From assembly GCA_052061695.1 (NCBI GenBank), contig JBPZEY010000008.1: 64,000 nucleotides of DNA; one strand, 5' to 3'. This document shows positions 50,283 through 58,741 of the stretch, piece by piece. The first letter of the stretch is position 1. Every line of letters starts with the position of its first letter. Both the position numbers and the translations under genes were made by a program. The notes beneath the pieces were generated by a model. The model had not been told where the DNA came from. It did not search any database and worked only from the letters and a program-made list of their open reading frames with translations. This stretch comes from Alkalicoccus luteus (lineage in GTDB: Bacteria; Bacillota; Bacilli; Bacillales; Salisediminibacteriaceae).

Positions 50283-51173
50283 ATGAAAAAGGCAATTTGG
50301 CTGCTGCCGGCACTGCTGCTGGCCGCCTGCGGAGAAGCAGAGTCCGGAAGCAGCAATGAAGAAGAGAACTTATATATTACAACCAGCTTTTCGGTGCTCG
50401 GTGACATTGCCGCAACGGTTGCAGGCGAGCACGCGGAAGTTGATTACATCGTGCCGATCGGCGAAGAGCCGCACGAGTACGAGCCGGTACCGAGTGACTT
50501 TCGTAACGTAAATGAAGCAGATGTGTTTTACGTAAACGGATTGGGACTGGAAGAGTGGCTGCAGCGGGTGGTCGAAAACGCTGCGGACACCGATGTCGTG
50601 GAGACGTCCACCGGCGTTGAGGAAATTCCGCTTGAGGGTGAAGAAGGCGTCGACCCGCACGCATGGCTGAGTCCAGCGAACATTCCGTACTACGTTGACA
50701 ACATCGTCGCAGATCTGTCCGAGCGGGCGCCGGACGCCGCTGCCGATTTTGAAGCAAACGGCGAACAGCTGAAGCAGGAAGCGGAGGAGCTGTCGGCGCA
50801 AATTGAAGAAGAGCTGGCAGACATCCCGGAAGAGCAGCGGCTGATTGTCGTCAGTGAAAATGCCTTTAAGTATTTTGGCGCTGATTTTGATATCGACACA
50901 GACGGCATCTGGGAACTGAACTCGCACGAAGAAGGCACAACCGGCCAGATGAACCGGATCATTGACGTGATTCAGGACCGCGGCGTCCCGGCAGTGTTTG
51001 TCGAGTCAACCGTCGATCCGCGCTACATGGAGACCGTTTCTGATAACTCCGGCGTACCGATTGCCGGTGAAGTTTACACCGATGCTGTCGGTGAAGAAGG
51101 AAGCGGGGCAGAAACGTACCTCGATATGCTGCACCACAACGCATCAGTGTTTGCAGAGGGATTAACGGAATAG
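50283..51173 (+). CDS. Metal ABC transporter substrate-binding lipoprotein (MntA/TroA type)
   Basis: A 296-residue cluster 9 (TroA-like) binding protein with a lipoprotein signal ending in LAAC (Cys16). Metal ligands are expected in PIGEEPHEYEPVPSD, VDPHAWLSP, the VSENAFKYFG region and FVESTVDPRYME, the standard His, His, Glu/His and Asp set. The His-rich loop common in Zn-binding ZnuA is missing, and a MntR-like box precedes the gene, so Mn is favoured over Zn. No ATPase or permease gene lies beside it, which makes it an orphan receptor here. The partners must be encoded elsewhere. Confidence 0.88.
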   Translation: MKKAIWLLPALLLAACGEAESGSSNEEENLYITTSFSVLGDIAATVAGEHAEVDYIVPIGEEPHEYEPVPSDFRNVNEADVFYVNGLGLEEWLQRVVENAADTDVVETSTGVEEIPLEGEEGVDPHAWLSPANIPYYVDNIVADLSERAPDAAADFEANGEQLKQEAEELSAQIEEELADIPEEQRLIVVSENAFKYFGADFDIDTDGIWELNSHEEGTTGQMNRIIDVIQDRGVPAVFVESTVDPRYMETVSDNSGVPIAGEVYTDAVGEEGSGAETYLDMLHHNASVFAEGLTE

Positions 51174-51176
51174 AAG

Positions 51177-51210
51177 AAGAGGAGCCGGCAAGCTGCGGCT
51201 CCTCTTTTTA
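51177..51210 (+). terminator. Terminator after the metal-binding lipoprotein
   Basis: A perfect 11-bp stem (AAGAGGAGCCG, 51177-51187, with 51196-51206) is followed by a T run. The remaining 240 bases before the alcohol dehydrogenase hold no supported gene. Confidence 0.85.
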
Positions 51211-51451
51211 GTGCGATCGCTGAAACACGTCCAGCTAGCTAGAGTTTTTGTGAGAGCCGCGGTCAAACGTAACAGACAGCGGCTTGAAAGCAACTTAACA
51301 GACCGTTATAACGAAAAAACGACAAGTCAGCCGCTTAAAAATAACGTAAGGCTTACAGAAAGCGACAAGTACCTGACTGAACCAATATGGCGGTATTTGC
51401 ATAAGAGTGCATGAAATATGGGAAGAGGAGCCTTAGAAAGGTGAACTATTA

Positions 51452-52639
51452 TCAACTATGAGTTTTACTGACTTCTAATTTTCCTTCGAAAGCTGCTACA
51501 TACCGATCAAAGATCTCTTCGTATGAATAGGATTTTGGACTTCGGGCAAGCAAGCGGGATTGCTTAGTAGCTGCTTCCGTTAACGCCTTCAAATCATCGC
51601 GCTTTACTCCGAAGTGTGTTAGATCAGCTGGGATTTGCACATCTTCTACAATAGATTTTAGTTCTAATACAGCGGCTTTTGCTGCTTCCTCTTCTGACAT
51701 ATCTTCTTCATAAACATTCAAGGCCTGAGCCATCATATTCATTTTAGGGGTAGCGTAGGGCCAAATGAAATCAAAAATATATGGAAGAAGTACAGCGTTG
51801 GCTTCACCATGGGGCACCTTAAACATACCGCCGAGCGGGTATGCTAATGCATGGACACCAGAGACACCTGCGTTATAAAAACTTAACCCTGCTATCATAC
51901 TGCCCCAGGCCATATTGGATCTGGCTTCTTTATTGGACCCATCTCTCACTGTTTGCCTGATACTGCTGGAAATGAGCTGAATCGCTTTCATAGCTAATGT
52001 GTCTGTTAAAGGAGTAGCATTCACGGATACTAAGGCTTCAACCGCATGAGTAAGCGCATCGACTCCAGTTGCTGCAGTAATAGAAGCGGGAACGGTATAA
52101 GTCAAAGCGGGGTCGACTACGGCAGCATCGGCTAACAAATATTCATGCGTTAACACATCTTTTGTATTCTCCAGAGAAAATACTGCGATGTCTGTGATTT
52201 CAGCCCCAGTTCCAGCAGTGGTGGGAATTAATATTTTTGGGAGCCCTTTATGCTGGAACGATTTGGTGCCGCTTAAGTTTAAATAATCTTCTATAGAGCC
52301 TTCATTCCCATGCATAACAGCAGCTGCACTGGCTATATCCAGAGCACTCCCGCCTCCAACACCAATCACCAGGTCAGCCTGAAAATCCTTTAAAGCCGCT
52401 ACTGCATGATCGCCAATGTGAATCGGCGGTTCCGGCTGTAAATCCTGATAGACGTAATAGGTAATCCCTTCTTGATCAAGCTCATCAGTTACAGGTGTTG
52501 TAATACCTGCTTTGACAACCCCGGGATCTGCAAAAACAAATACTCGTTCAGCCCCAAAGGATTTTACTAGGTTGGGAAGTTGTTTTACAGCCGCTTCACC
52601 GGCTTCGATACGTAAAGGTGATACAAATGAAAATGACAT
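51452..52639 (-). CDS. Iron-containing (group III) alcohol dehydrogenase
   Basis: A 395-residue Fe-ADH that oxidises or reduces an alcohol/aldehyde pair with NAD(P). The dinucleotide motif GVGGGSALDIASA and the metal-binding segments TGVDALTHAVEALVS and VHALAYPLGGMFKVPHGEANAVLLP are clear. It is the last gene of a leftward operon with an aldehyde dehydrogenase and a sodium symporter. Together the two enzymes would turn an imported alcohol into an acid. The substrate is unknown. Confidence 0.9.
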   Translation of the reverse strand: MSFSFVSPLRIEAGEAAVKQLPNLVKSFGAERVFVFADPGVVKAGITTPVTDELDQEGITYYVYQDLQPEPPIHIGDHAVAALKDFQADLVIGVGGGSALDIASAAAVMHGNEGSIEDYLNLSGTKSFQHKGLPKILIPTTAGTGAEITDIAVFSLENTKDVLTHEYLLADAAVVDPALTYTVPASITAATGVDALTHAVEALVSVNATPLTDTLAMKAIQLISSSIRQTVRDGSNKEARSNMAWGSMIAGLSFYNAGVSGVHALAYPLGGMFKVPHGEANAVLLPYIFDFIWPYATPKMNMMAQALNVYEEDMSEEEAAKAAVLELKSIVEDVQIPADLTHFGVKRDDLKALTEAATKQSRLLARSPKSYSYEEIFDRYVAAFEGKLEVSKTHS

Positions 52640-52658
52640 CGTTTAAAACCTCCAACTA

Positions 52659-54170
52659 TTATCCGGTTTTCACCGTGGATTTACGTTCAAAAGGCACACT
52701 AACATCATGCTTCGCAGAAGTGGCCAAGGTTACAAAATACATCGTAGACATGCTGATGATGACACCTAGTCCAGCTGCACCAAATGGATTAGCGAAATCA
52801 AATCCGAAAGGCAAATAGATGATCCAATAAGAAATGGTGCCAGCCAAGAGGGACGAAATAGCTGCACTTTTTGTAGCTCTTTTCCAAAGGGCACCCACAA
52901 TTAGCGGTCCGGCAGTAGCTGCCATGATACCTCCTATGCCTATCCACATAAATACAGATAAAAATTCGGGAGGAGACCAGGCAATAAAGATGGCTGCAAT
53001 GATCACTATAAATGTACTGTATCTGCTGATCAGAAGTTCGTTTCTTTCTGCTTTCTCTTTTGTAATCCGCAGCTTTGGAACAATAGATTTTCGATATAAA
53101 TCATTTGCAAGAAGCTGGGTTAAGGAGACGATTAGCCCATCCGAAGTCGACATAATTGCTGATAAAACAGCTACTGCGAAGAAAGCGGCAATGACTGGTG
53201 GAAACAGTTCGCTGAATAAAACAGGGATAATCTGGTCAGGATGGATACCGGCATCACCGCCGATGACTGCGATTCCCAGCATACCGCCAAGTGCCATTAG
53301 TGGCAAAATGGTAGCGATAATCGTACAGTACATGATCAACTTTTTTAGATCTTTTCCAGATTTAACTGCCATGAATTTATTTCCCAAATGAGGCAGCACA
53401 GCAAAAGGAAGGTGAGCGATAAACAATAAGCCTACGAGCCATAAAGAGCCATATGTTGCATCCCCTGGTAAAAAAAGTTGATTGAAACCACCTTCAGGAC
53501 GCTCCTGACTGATGGTCGAGAGCATTTGCTGGAAGTTCCCTCCAGTTCCAAAACTGGTTAAAAATGTAGTGAAGACAACTACAGCAATAATCACCATCAA
53601 GAAACCTTGAATCGCATCGGTAATAATATCTGAGTGAGAGCCTCCCATAAATACATAGATGGCAAGAACTACAGCTGTTAAGATGAGCCCTGTTCCATAG
53701 TTAATGCCCATCATCGTCTGGAACATCGTTGCAGCTGCAACAAATTGAGAAACCACGTAAAAGATCAGCAAGATTGAGATGATCGTCAGTGCTAGTCTTA
53801 AAAAATCACTTTGGAATCGTTCACCAATAAACTCTGGAATCGTTCTTGTTCCAAATTTATCACCGTAGCGCTTGATTACCTTTGCTACAAAAACCATTCC
53901 GATAACAGTCGCTATCGGGTAGAGGAGCGGATACCACAGCGAAGGTGTACCGATGGAATATGCCAGCCCGGGCATACCCATGAAAGTAGATCCGCTGGAG
54001 ATGCCTGCTGCAATAACCAATGCCACTACAAGAGGACCGTAGCTGGAGCGGGCAGTAGCAAAATCATCTGGTGTATTAGTACGTTTCATTCCTACCCAGC
54101 CCATTGCCAGCATAAGAAGAATAAACAGACTCATGAATATCCAGGAAAACGTAATAATTGTCGTATCCAT
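52659..54170 (-). CDS. Sodium:solute symporter (SSS family)
   Basis: A 503-residue membrane protein with about 13 helices and SSS features: ATARSSYGPLVVALVIAAGISSGSTFMGMPG near the N terminus and LSAIMSTSDGLIVSLTQLLANDLYR, which matches the sodium-binding helix region. It probably imports the substrate of the operon with sodium. SSS members carry sugars, amino acids, carboxylates and others, so no substrate is assigned. A 32-residue membrane peptide gene lies 22 bases upstream, perhaps a small companion subunit. Confidence 0.9.
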   Translation of the reverse strand: MDTTIITFSWIFMSLFILLMLAMGWVGMKRTNTPDDFATARSSYGPLVVALVIAAGISSGSTFMGMPGLAYSIGTPSLWYPLLYPIATVIGMVFVAKVIKRYGDKFGTRTIPEFIGERFQSDFLRLALTIISILLIFYVVSQFVAAATMFQTMMGINYGTGLILTAVVLAIYVFMGGSHSDIITDAIQGFLMVIIAVVVFTTFLTSFGTGGNFQQMLSTISQERPEGGFNQLFLPGDATYGSLWLVGLLFIAHLPFAVLPHLGNKFMAVKSGKDLKKLIMYCTIIATILPLMALGGMLGIAVIGGDAGIHPDQIIPVLFSELFPPVIAAFFAVAVLSAIMSTSDGLIVSLTQLLANDLYRKSIVPKLRITKEKAERNELLISRYSTFIVIIAAIFIAWSPPEFLSVFMWIGIGGIMAATAGPLIVGALWKRATKSAAISSLLAGTISYWIIYLPFGFDFANPFGAAGLGVIISMSTMYFVTLATSAKHDVSVPFERKSTVKTG

Positions 54171-54192
54171 TTACGAAACCTCTTTTCTTTTT

Positions 54193-54291
54193 TTATTCTT
54201 CTTCATCTACTAATCTTGTTTTAAAAAGAAGCAGTGCCATGCCAATCCATGTACCGATAATTAACGTGCCCATAATAAAAAGAAAAGTCAT
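54193..54291 (-). CDS. 32-residue single-helix membrane peptide linked to the symporter
   Basis: This short frame encodes one hydrophobic helix (FIMGTLIIGTWIGMALLLF) followed by a charged end with Lys, Arg and three Glu. Its ATG overlaps the stop of the upstream gene in an ATGA arrangement, a sign of translational coupling. The symporter begins 22 bases after its stop. Small one-helix partners are known for several transporters, so a stabilising or regulating subunit is plausible (inference). Confidence 0.6.
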   Translation of the reverse strand: MTFLFIMGTLIIGTWIGMALLLFKTRLVDEEE

Positions 54292-54773
54292 CCAATCGCC
54301 TCCTTGGCAGATACATGCTCTAATATTTCAGGGTGCTTTTTTAAAGGTTCTTCACTGTTTGACAAAGGCTCGTACAGAAAAAGAGCATCTTTTTTCAGCC
54401 AACGTGTTTGCTTGACATAATACTCAAATGGAACATATACCAGCGTTGAATACTGAAGCGTAATATCAGGTATTTTCCAGGAACGGGCTTTATGCAGATA
54501 AAATCTTCTAAGCATTTCGAACGCATCTTCTTCAGCTTCGTTAAAAGATACTGCTGAAGTCATCACAGATCTTGGTAACGCTTTCATAATTGTCGTATGT
54601 GGGGGAACCGCAAAACTGGTTCCTCCTTTAACCAAGTTGGTCATTAACGCGCGCTTCTCTGTTTGCGGAGAAAATAGTGTTCGATATGATGATCGCCATA
54701 CTGAAAGTAGATAAGGGTAGTACAATTGTCTTCTCGTTGAAGTTGGTTGAAAGGTGATAGTGGTAATCTCCAT
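54288..54773 (-). CDS. Unknown protein in the alcohol/aldehyde operon (161 residues)
   Basis: A 161-residue protein with no signal peptide and no clear membrane helix. It is rich in aromatic and basic residues in its first part (RRQLYYPYLLSVWRSSYRTL) and acidic near the end. I recognise no family. It sits between the aldehyde dehydrogenase and the small membrane peptide, with gaps of 11 and -4 bases, so it is certainly in the operon. A cytoplasmic accessory role in the pathway is inference only. Confidence 0.65.
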   Translation of the reverse strand: MEITTITFQPTSTRRQLYYPYLLSVWRSSYRTLFSPQTEKRALMTNLVKGGTSFAVPPHTTIMKALPRSVMTSAVSFNEAEEDAFEMLRRFYLHKARSWKIPDITLQYSTLVYVPFEYYVKQTRWLKKDALFLYEPLSNSEEPLKKHPEILEHVSAKEAIG

Positions 54774-54784
54774 TTCAGATCCTC

Positions 54785-56227
54785 CTAAGATTGGTAATTG
54801 ATGCTGATCATCTTCAGTTCAGCCATTTCCCTCATCGCGTACTTGACTCCTTCTCTGCCATAACCGGATTGTTTTACACCTCCATAAGGCATGTGATCAA
54901 ATCGTAATGTTGGAACATCATTGATGAGTACTTGACCAGTCTCAAGTTCATGAGCCATTTGCATAGCTTGAGATAAGTTATTAGTAAATACGCCGGCATT
55001 CAATCCATAGTGGCTGTCATTCATCGCCTCTAAAGCTTCTTGGCTATCACGCACTTCGTTGATTAAAACTACGGGACCGAATACCTCTGCACAAGAAATG
55101 GAGGCGGTGGCCGGAACACGTTCAAGAACTGCTGGTGTTATTCCGTTATCTTTTTTCTCCCCCCCTGTAAGCAAAGAGGCTCCTTGCTCTACAGCTTCTC
55201 CAATCCATTTAAAAACTCGTTCTTGAGAGCGTTTATTTATCAAGCTGGAGACATCCGTTTCCTGCTCTTCAGGTGCACCAAATCGAAGTTTTTCTGTAAA
55301 CGTTACAAACGCTTTTTTGAATGATGAAGCTACTTCCTCATGCACATAGATGCGCTGGGTGCTAAGGCAAACTTGTCCATTATATGCAAAAGCTCCCTGA
55401 ACCGCTTTTTGAGCTACAGTCTCTACATCGGTAATGGAGCGGTCAACATACATAGGGGAGTTGCTCCCTAGCTCTAACGTTACTCGCTTTAGACCTGCCT
55501 GACTTTTAATTAGTTTTCCTACCTCAGGGCTTCCAGTAAAGGATATTTTTTTCACGCGATCGTCTTCCAGCAGCACCTTTCCAAGAGAAACTCCATCACC
55601 GGGAACGACCGATAAAGCTCCTTTTGGAAAACCGGATTTAGTTAATACTTTTGCTAAATATAAAGCAGAGAGAGGGGTTTGTTCACTGGGTTTAATAATT
55701 ATAGGATTTCCAGCTGCAAGAGCTGGTCCTACTTTATGCACTGTCAAATTTAAAGGGAAGTTAAACGGTGTAATAGCTCCAATAACCCCAATAGGCTGAA
55801 AAATAGTATACGCATCTCGCCCTTCACCACCAGCTGCTGCATCTAAAGAAAGATATTCACCATCCAGTCGCTTTGCTTCTTCGCCGGCGAACTGTAAAGT
55901 CTGCACAGTTCGGTCCACTTCAGCTAAGGAAGCTTTTAATGGTTTACATGCTTCTTTGCTGATGGTTAGTGCGACTTCCTCTTTCTCTTGCTCAATGAAA
56001 GAAGCTGCTTTAAAAAGCATGTCTGCGCGTTCTTTTTTCGTTAGCTTTTTAAGCTTTGGGAATGCAGCATGCGCAGCCTCAATCGCTTGTTTCATCATAT
56101 CTGGAGTAGAATCAGGCACTTGTGCTAGTTTGTCTTCTGTATGGGGATGAAAAATATCATATGTTTTACCAACGTACGTTTCTTCGCCATTTAAAAACCA
56201 ACCTCTAGTAGTTTCTGTTAGTTGCAT
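54785..56227 (-). CDS. Aldehyde dehydrogenase (NAD(P)-dependent)
   Basis: A 480-residue ALDH superfamily enzyme. The active-site glutamate is in TLELGSNSP (Glu252) and the catalytic cysteine in GQVCLSTQR (Cys287). The cofactor segments GAITPFNFPLN and KISFTGSPEVGKLI are standard. It oxidises an aldehyde to the acid, probably the product of the Fe-alcohol dehydrogenase of the same operon. The ribosome site AAAGGGAGAG is good. A LacI-type operator lies 20-30 bases before the start. ALDHs of this type act on lactaldehyde, glycolaldehyde, succinate semialdehyde and others; I cannot choose. Confidence 0.92.
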   Translation of the reverse strand: MQLTETTRGWFLNGEETYVGKTYDIFHPHTEDKLAQVPDSTPDMMKQAIEAAHAAFPKLKKLTKKERADMLFKAASFIEQEKEEVALTISKEACKPLKASLAEVDRTVQTLQFAGEEAKRLDGEYLSLDAAAGGEGRDAYTIFQPIGVIGAITPFNFPLNLTVHKVGPALAAGNPIIIKPSEQTPLSALYLAKVLTKSGFPKGALSVVPGDGVSLGKVLLEDDRVKKISFTGSPEVGKLIKSQAGLKRVTLELGSNSPMYVDRSITDVETVAQKAVQGAFAYNGQVCLSTQRIYVHEEVASSFKKAFVTFTEKLRFGAPEEQETDVSSLINKRSQERVFKWIGEAVEQGASLLTGGEKKDNGITPAVLERVPATASISCAEVFGPVVLINEVRDSQEALEAMNDSHYGLNAGVFTNNLSQAMQMAHELETGQVLINDVPTLRFDHMPYGGVKQSGYGREGVKYAMREMAELKMISINYQS

Positions 56228-56245
56228 GTCAACTCTCCCTTTCTA

Positions 56246-56259
56246 TGAATACGTATTCA
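56246..56259. promoter_or_regulatory. LacI-type operator before the aldehyde dehydrogenase
   Basis: TGAATACGTATTCA is a perfect 14-bp palindrome identical to the core of the site upstream of the lacI-type gene. Confidence 0.7.
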
Positions 56260-56283
56260 AGAAAACTTAAAGTGAATCCCCGA

Positions 56284-57285
56284 TTATAACAATCGGGGCT
56301 TTGTTGTCTTTCGATCATATAATGCTGGTTCTAGTGTGATCTGAACATCTTCATTAGCTGGTTTTTCCATTAATTCAATTAAGTGTTCAGCACTTATCAA
56401 ACCAAGATTTTTAGGACCTTTTTGTCCAATAGATGTAAGCTGAAATGACCGGTGATTTGCTAAGCTCACGTTGTCCATACCACAAATTGAAACATCGTCT
56501 GGAATACTATAGCCAATTTGCTGTAGCTTATCCATTGCAAAAATAGCGATGGCATCAGTAGCTGCAAAGATGGCTGTTGGTGGTTTCCTGCTGCTCATAA
56601 TGTCTAAAACAGCCTGATGAACAGCAGCTTCAGTTGTATTGGTTTCCTTAATCAGGTCTAGAGTGAGGTCCATTCCAGTTATTCGCTTGTATTCATCTAA
56701 AAATCCTTGCTTTCGACCATGAAAGGTCGAGGTATAGTTCGGACCGCTGACGACAGCGAGCCTTTCGTGTCCGAGCTCCAGTAAATGATTCGCAGCTAGT
56801 CTGCCAGACTCGATATTGTTGATTTCTACAAAATTACCACCTTTATTATGACGGCGATTATACATGACGACAGGAATGTCAAGGGCTTGCAGGTCGTCAA
56901 AAACCGGATCTTCTCTGAAAATTGAAGATAAAAGAATACCATCTACTCGTTCAGACAGTACAGCGTCATAAATAGGCTTGTTTTCATCGGTGTGTTCGAA
57001 AAAGACCATCGTGCGATACCCTTTGGACTCTGCATAGTTCACAATGGAAGTCGTAGTTTCCACGAAAAATGGATTATGCAAGGGGCCCGAAATTAGTGCG
57101 ATCGTCCGTGTTCTATTGCTGACAAGAGACCTGGCGACAGAGTTTGGCCTGTAGTTCAACGCTCTCATTGCCTCCTGCACTTTTAAAACATTCTCACTAT
57201 TTACTTTAGAAGGATCGTTTAAAACACGGGAAACGGTGGATTGTGACACACCGGCATATCTAGCTACATCTTTTGACGAAACCAA
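56284..57285 (-). CDS. LacI-family transcriptional repressor
   Basis: A 333-residue LacI/GalR regulator. The N-terminal HTH reads SKDVARYAGVSQSTVSRVLNDPSKV, followed by the hinge helix segment YRPNSVARSLVSNRT. The effector domain continues with the periplasmic-binding-protein fold (IALISGPLHNPFF onward, VSICGMDNVSLANH). The start is a TTG at 57285 with AGGAGAG 7 bases upstream; longer frames would add residues before the normal HTH start. It is the first gene before the aldehyde/alcohol operon, with perfect palindromes at both promoters. A weak hairpin (CCCCGATT/AATCGGGG, 56278-56298) overlaps its stop. Confidence 0.9.
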   Translation of the reverse strand: MVSSKDVARYAGVSQSTVSRVLNDPSKVNSENVLKVQEAMRALNYRPNSVARSLVSNRTRTIALISGPLHNPFFVETTTSIVNYAESKGYRTMVFFEHTDENKPIYDAVLSERVDGILLSSIFREDPVFDDLQALDIPVVMYNRRHNKGGNFVEINNIESGRLAANHLLELGHERLAVVSGPNYTSTFHGRKQGFLDEYKRITGMDLTLDLIKETNTTEAAVHQAVLDIMSSRKPPTAIFAATDAIAIFAMDKLQQIGYSIPDDVSICGMDNVSLANHRSFQLTSIGQKGPKNLGLISAEHLIELMEKPANEDVQITLEPALYDRKTTKPRLL

Positions 57286-57305
57286 TGGACATCTCTCCTG
57301 AAACA

Positions 57306-57327
57306 TTCTTGAATACGTATTCAAGAA
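57306..57327. promoter_or_regulatory. LacI-type operator before the regulator gene
   Basis: A perfect 22-bp palindrome with half-site TTCTTGAATAC. It suggests autoregulation. A cre-like site (57341-57354, 12 of 14 positions) lies just upstream. Confidence 0.7.
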
Positions 57328-57396
57328 GTTAGTTTTCATAATAAAGCGCTTACAACAAGAAGTCAATACAGAAAATGAAATTTTCTGATTTTTTAT

Positions 57397-58575
57397 TTAC
57401 TGCTGAAACACGTCCAGCTTGCTGATCCGCTCGACGGCTTCCTGAATCCGTTCTTCCGGCTGGACGAGACCGACGCGCAGAAATCCTTCTCCTGAAGGTC
57501 CGAAGCCGCTGCCTGGGGCGGTGACGACATGAGCTTCGTGAAGCAGCTTGTCAGCGAACGCTTCCGAGGTCCAGCCGTCGGGAACGGGGAGCCAGGCGAA
57601 AAATGATCCCGCCGGAGCAGGAACCTCCCAGCCGGCGTCGCGCAGGCCGCTGATAAGCAGGTCCCGTCTTTTTTTATACGTATCCGTCAGTTCTCGGACG
57701 CTGTCCTGCGGTCCGTTCAGCGCATCAGCGGCGGCATGCTGCACGGCACCGAACAGGCTGACGTACAGATGGTCCTGCAGCAGGTTCAGGTGCTTGATAA
57801 CAGAGGCATTGCCGACTGCGAATCCGACCCGCCAGCCTGCCATGTTAAACGCCTTTGACATCGTAAACATTTCCACCCCGATATCTTTCGCGCCCGGCGT
57901 CTCCATAAAGCTGACTGGCTTCTCGTCGTAGCCGATCGTCCCATAGGCAAAATCGTGGCAGACGCAGATGCCGTGCCGTTCGGCGAGGGACACCGTTTCC
58001 TCAAAAAATCGGCTGTTTGCAACCGCGGCGGTCGGGTTATTCGGATAGTTTAAAAACATCAGCTTTGCTTCATCCAGCACGCTGCTGTCGAGCTGACCGA
58101 AGTCCGGTAAAAACTGATTTTCCTGTTTGAGCGGCATAAACGTAACGTCTGCACCGGCCATCGACGTACCGGAAAGGTAGTCGGGGTAGCCTGGATCCGG
58201 AAGCAGCGCACGGTCGTCCGGATTCAACAGACACTGGCTGATTTCAACAAGACCTGTTTTAGCACCGGAAAGTACGGCGACCTCCGTTTCCGGATCGAGC
58301 GTGACACCGTGCTCGCGCTTGTAATAGGCGGCGACAGCCTCCTTTAAAAACGGCCAGCCGGTAAATGGGGAATATTTATGGTAGAGCGGATTTTCGGCAG
58401 CCTCCTGAAGGGATTGTACAACGTGCTCCGGCGTTGGCAGATCCGGATTTCCCTGCCCAAGATTAATGACATCATGGCCTTCCTGTTTCAAAGCGGCAGC
58501 CGTGCCGGCAAGCTTGGCAAAAAACTGCTCCGGCAGCTGTTGGAGCATCGATGATGGTGAAAATGTGCGGCTCAT
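57397..58575 (-). CDS. Class I aminotransferase, MtnE/YkrV-like
   Basis: A 392-residue PLP-dependent fold type I aminotransferase. Landmarks are LPEQFFAKLAG and INLGQGNPDLPTPEHVV near the start, HKYSPFTGWPFLKEAVA, NYPNNPTAA, CHDFAYGTIGYDEKP and the Schiff-base Lys in MFTMSKAFNMAGWRVGF. The N-terminal pattern is close to the Bacillus methionine-salvage enzyme MtnE, but no other salvage genes are near, so the substrate is open. The start at 58575 has AAAGGA upstream; a 635-codon frame extending to 59304 is an antisense read-through of the MFS gene and is not a fusion. Confidence 0.88.
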   Translation of the reverse strand: MSRTFSPSSMLQQLPEQFFAKLAGTAAALKQEGHDVINLGQGNPDLPTPEHVVQSLQEAAENPLYHKYSPFTGWPFLKEAVAAYYKREHGVTLDPETEVAVLSGAKTGLVEISQCLLNPDDRALLPDPGYPDYLSGTSMAGADVTFMPLKQENQFLPDFGQLDSSVLDEAKLMFLNYPNNPTAAVANSRFFEETVSLAERHGICVCHDFAYGTIGYDEKPVSFMETPGAKDIGVEMFTMSKAFNMAGWRVGFAVGNASVIKHLNLLQDHLYVSLFGAVQHAAADALNGPQDSVRELTDTYKKRRDLLISGLRDAGWEVPAPAGSFFAWLPVPDGWTSEAFADKLLHEAHVVTAPGSGFGPSGEGFLRVGLVQPEERIQEAVERISKLDVFQQ

Positions 58576-58741
58576 AGCATCGGTCCTTTCTTCATCTGTT
58601 TCCTTTAGTGTACGGAAAAGGGAGCGGGATCGTAAACAAAAGCTTCGACTCTCGTCAGGCAGAACCCTTTTTCGGGTATGTAGAAAAGAGTAAGATAGAG
58701 GAAGGCGCGTTCCAGCCAGGAACCAGACGGGAGAGGACATC

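Noticed and set aside
51211..51414. 67-codon frame in the gap after the metal receptor, and a possible fourth 21-bp array
   Set aside because: The frame has no ribosome site, and the 21-base alignment of this segment is too weak by eye to claim.
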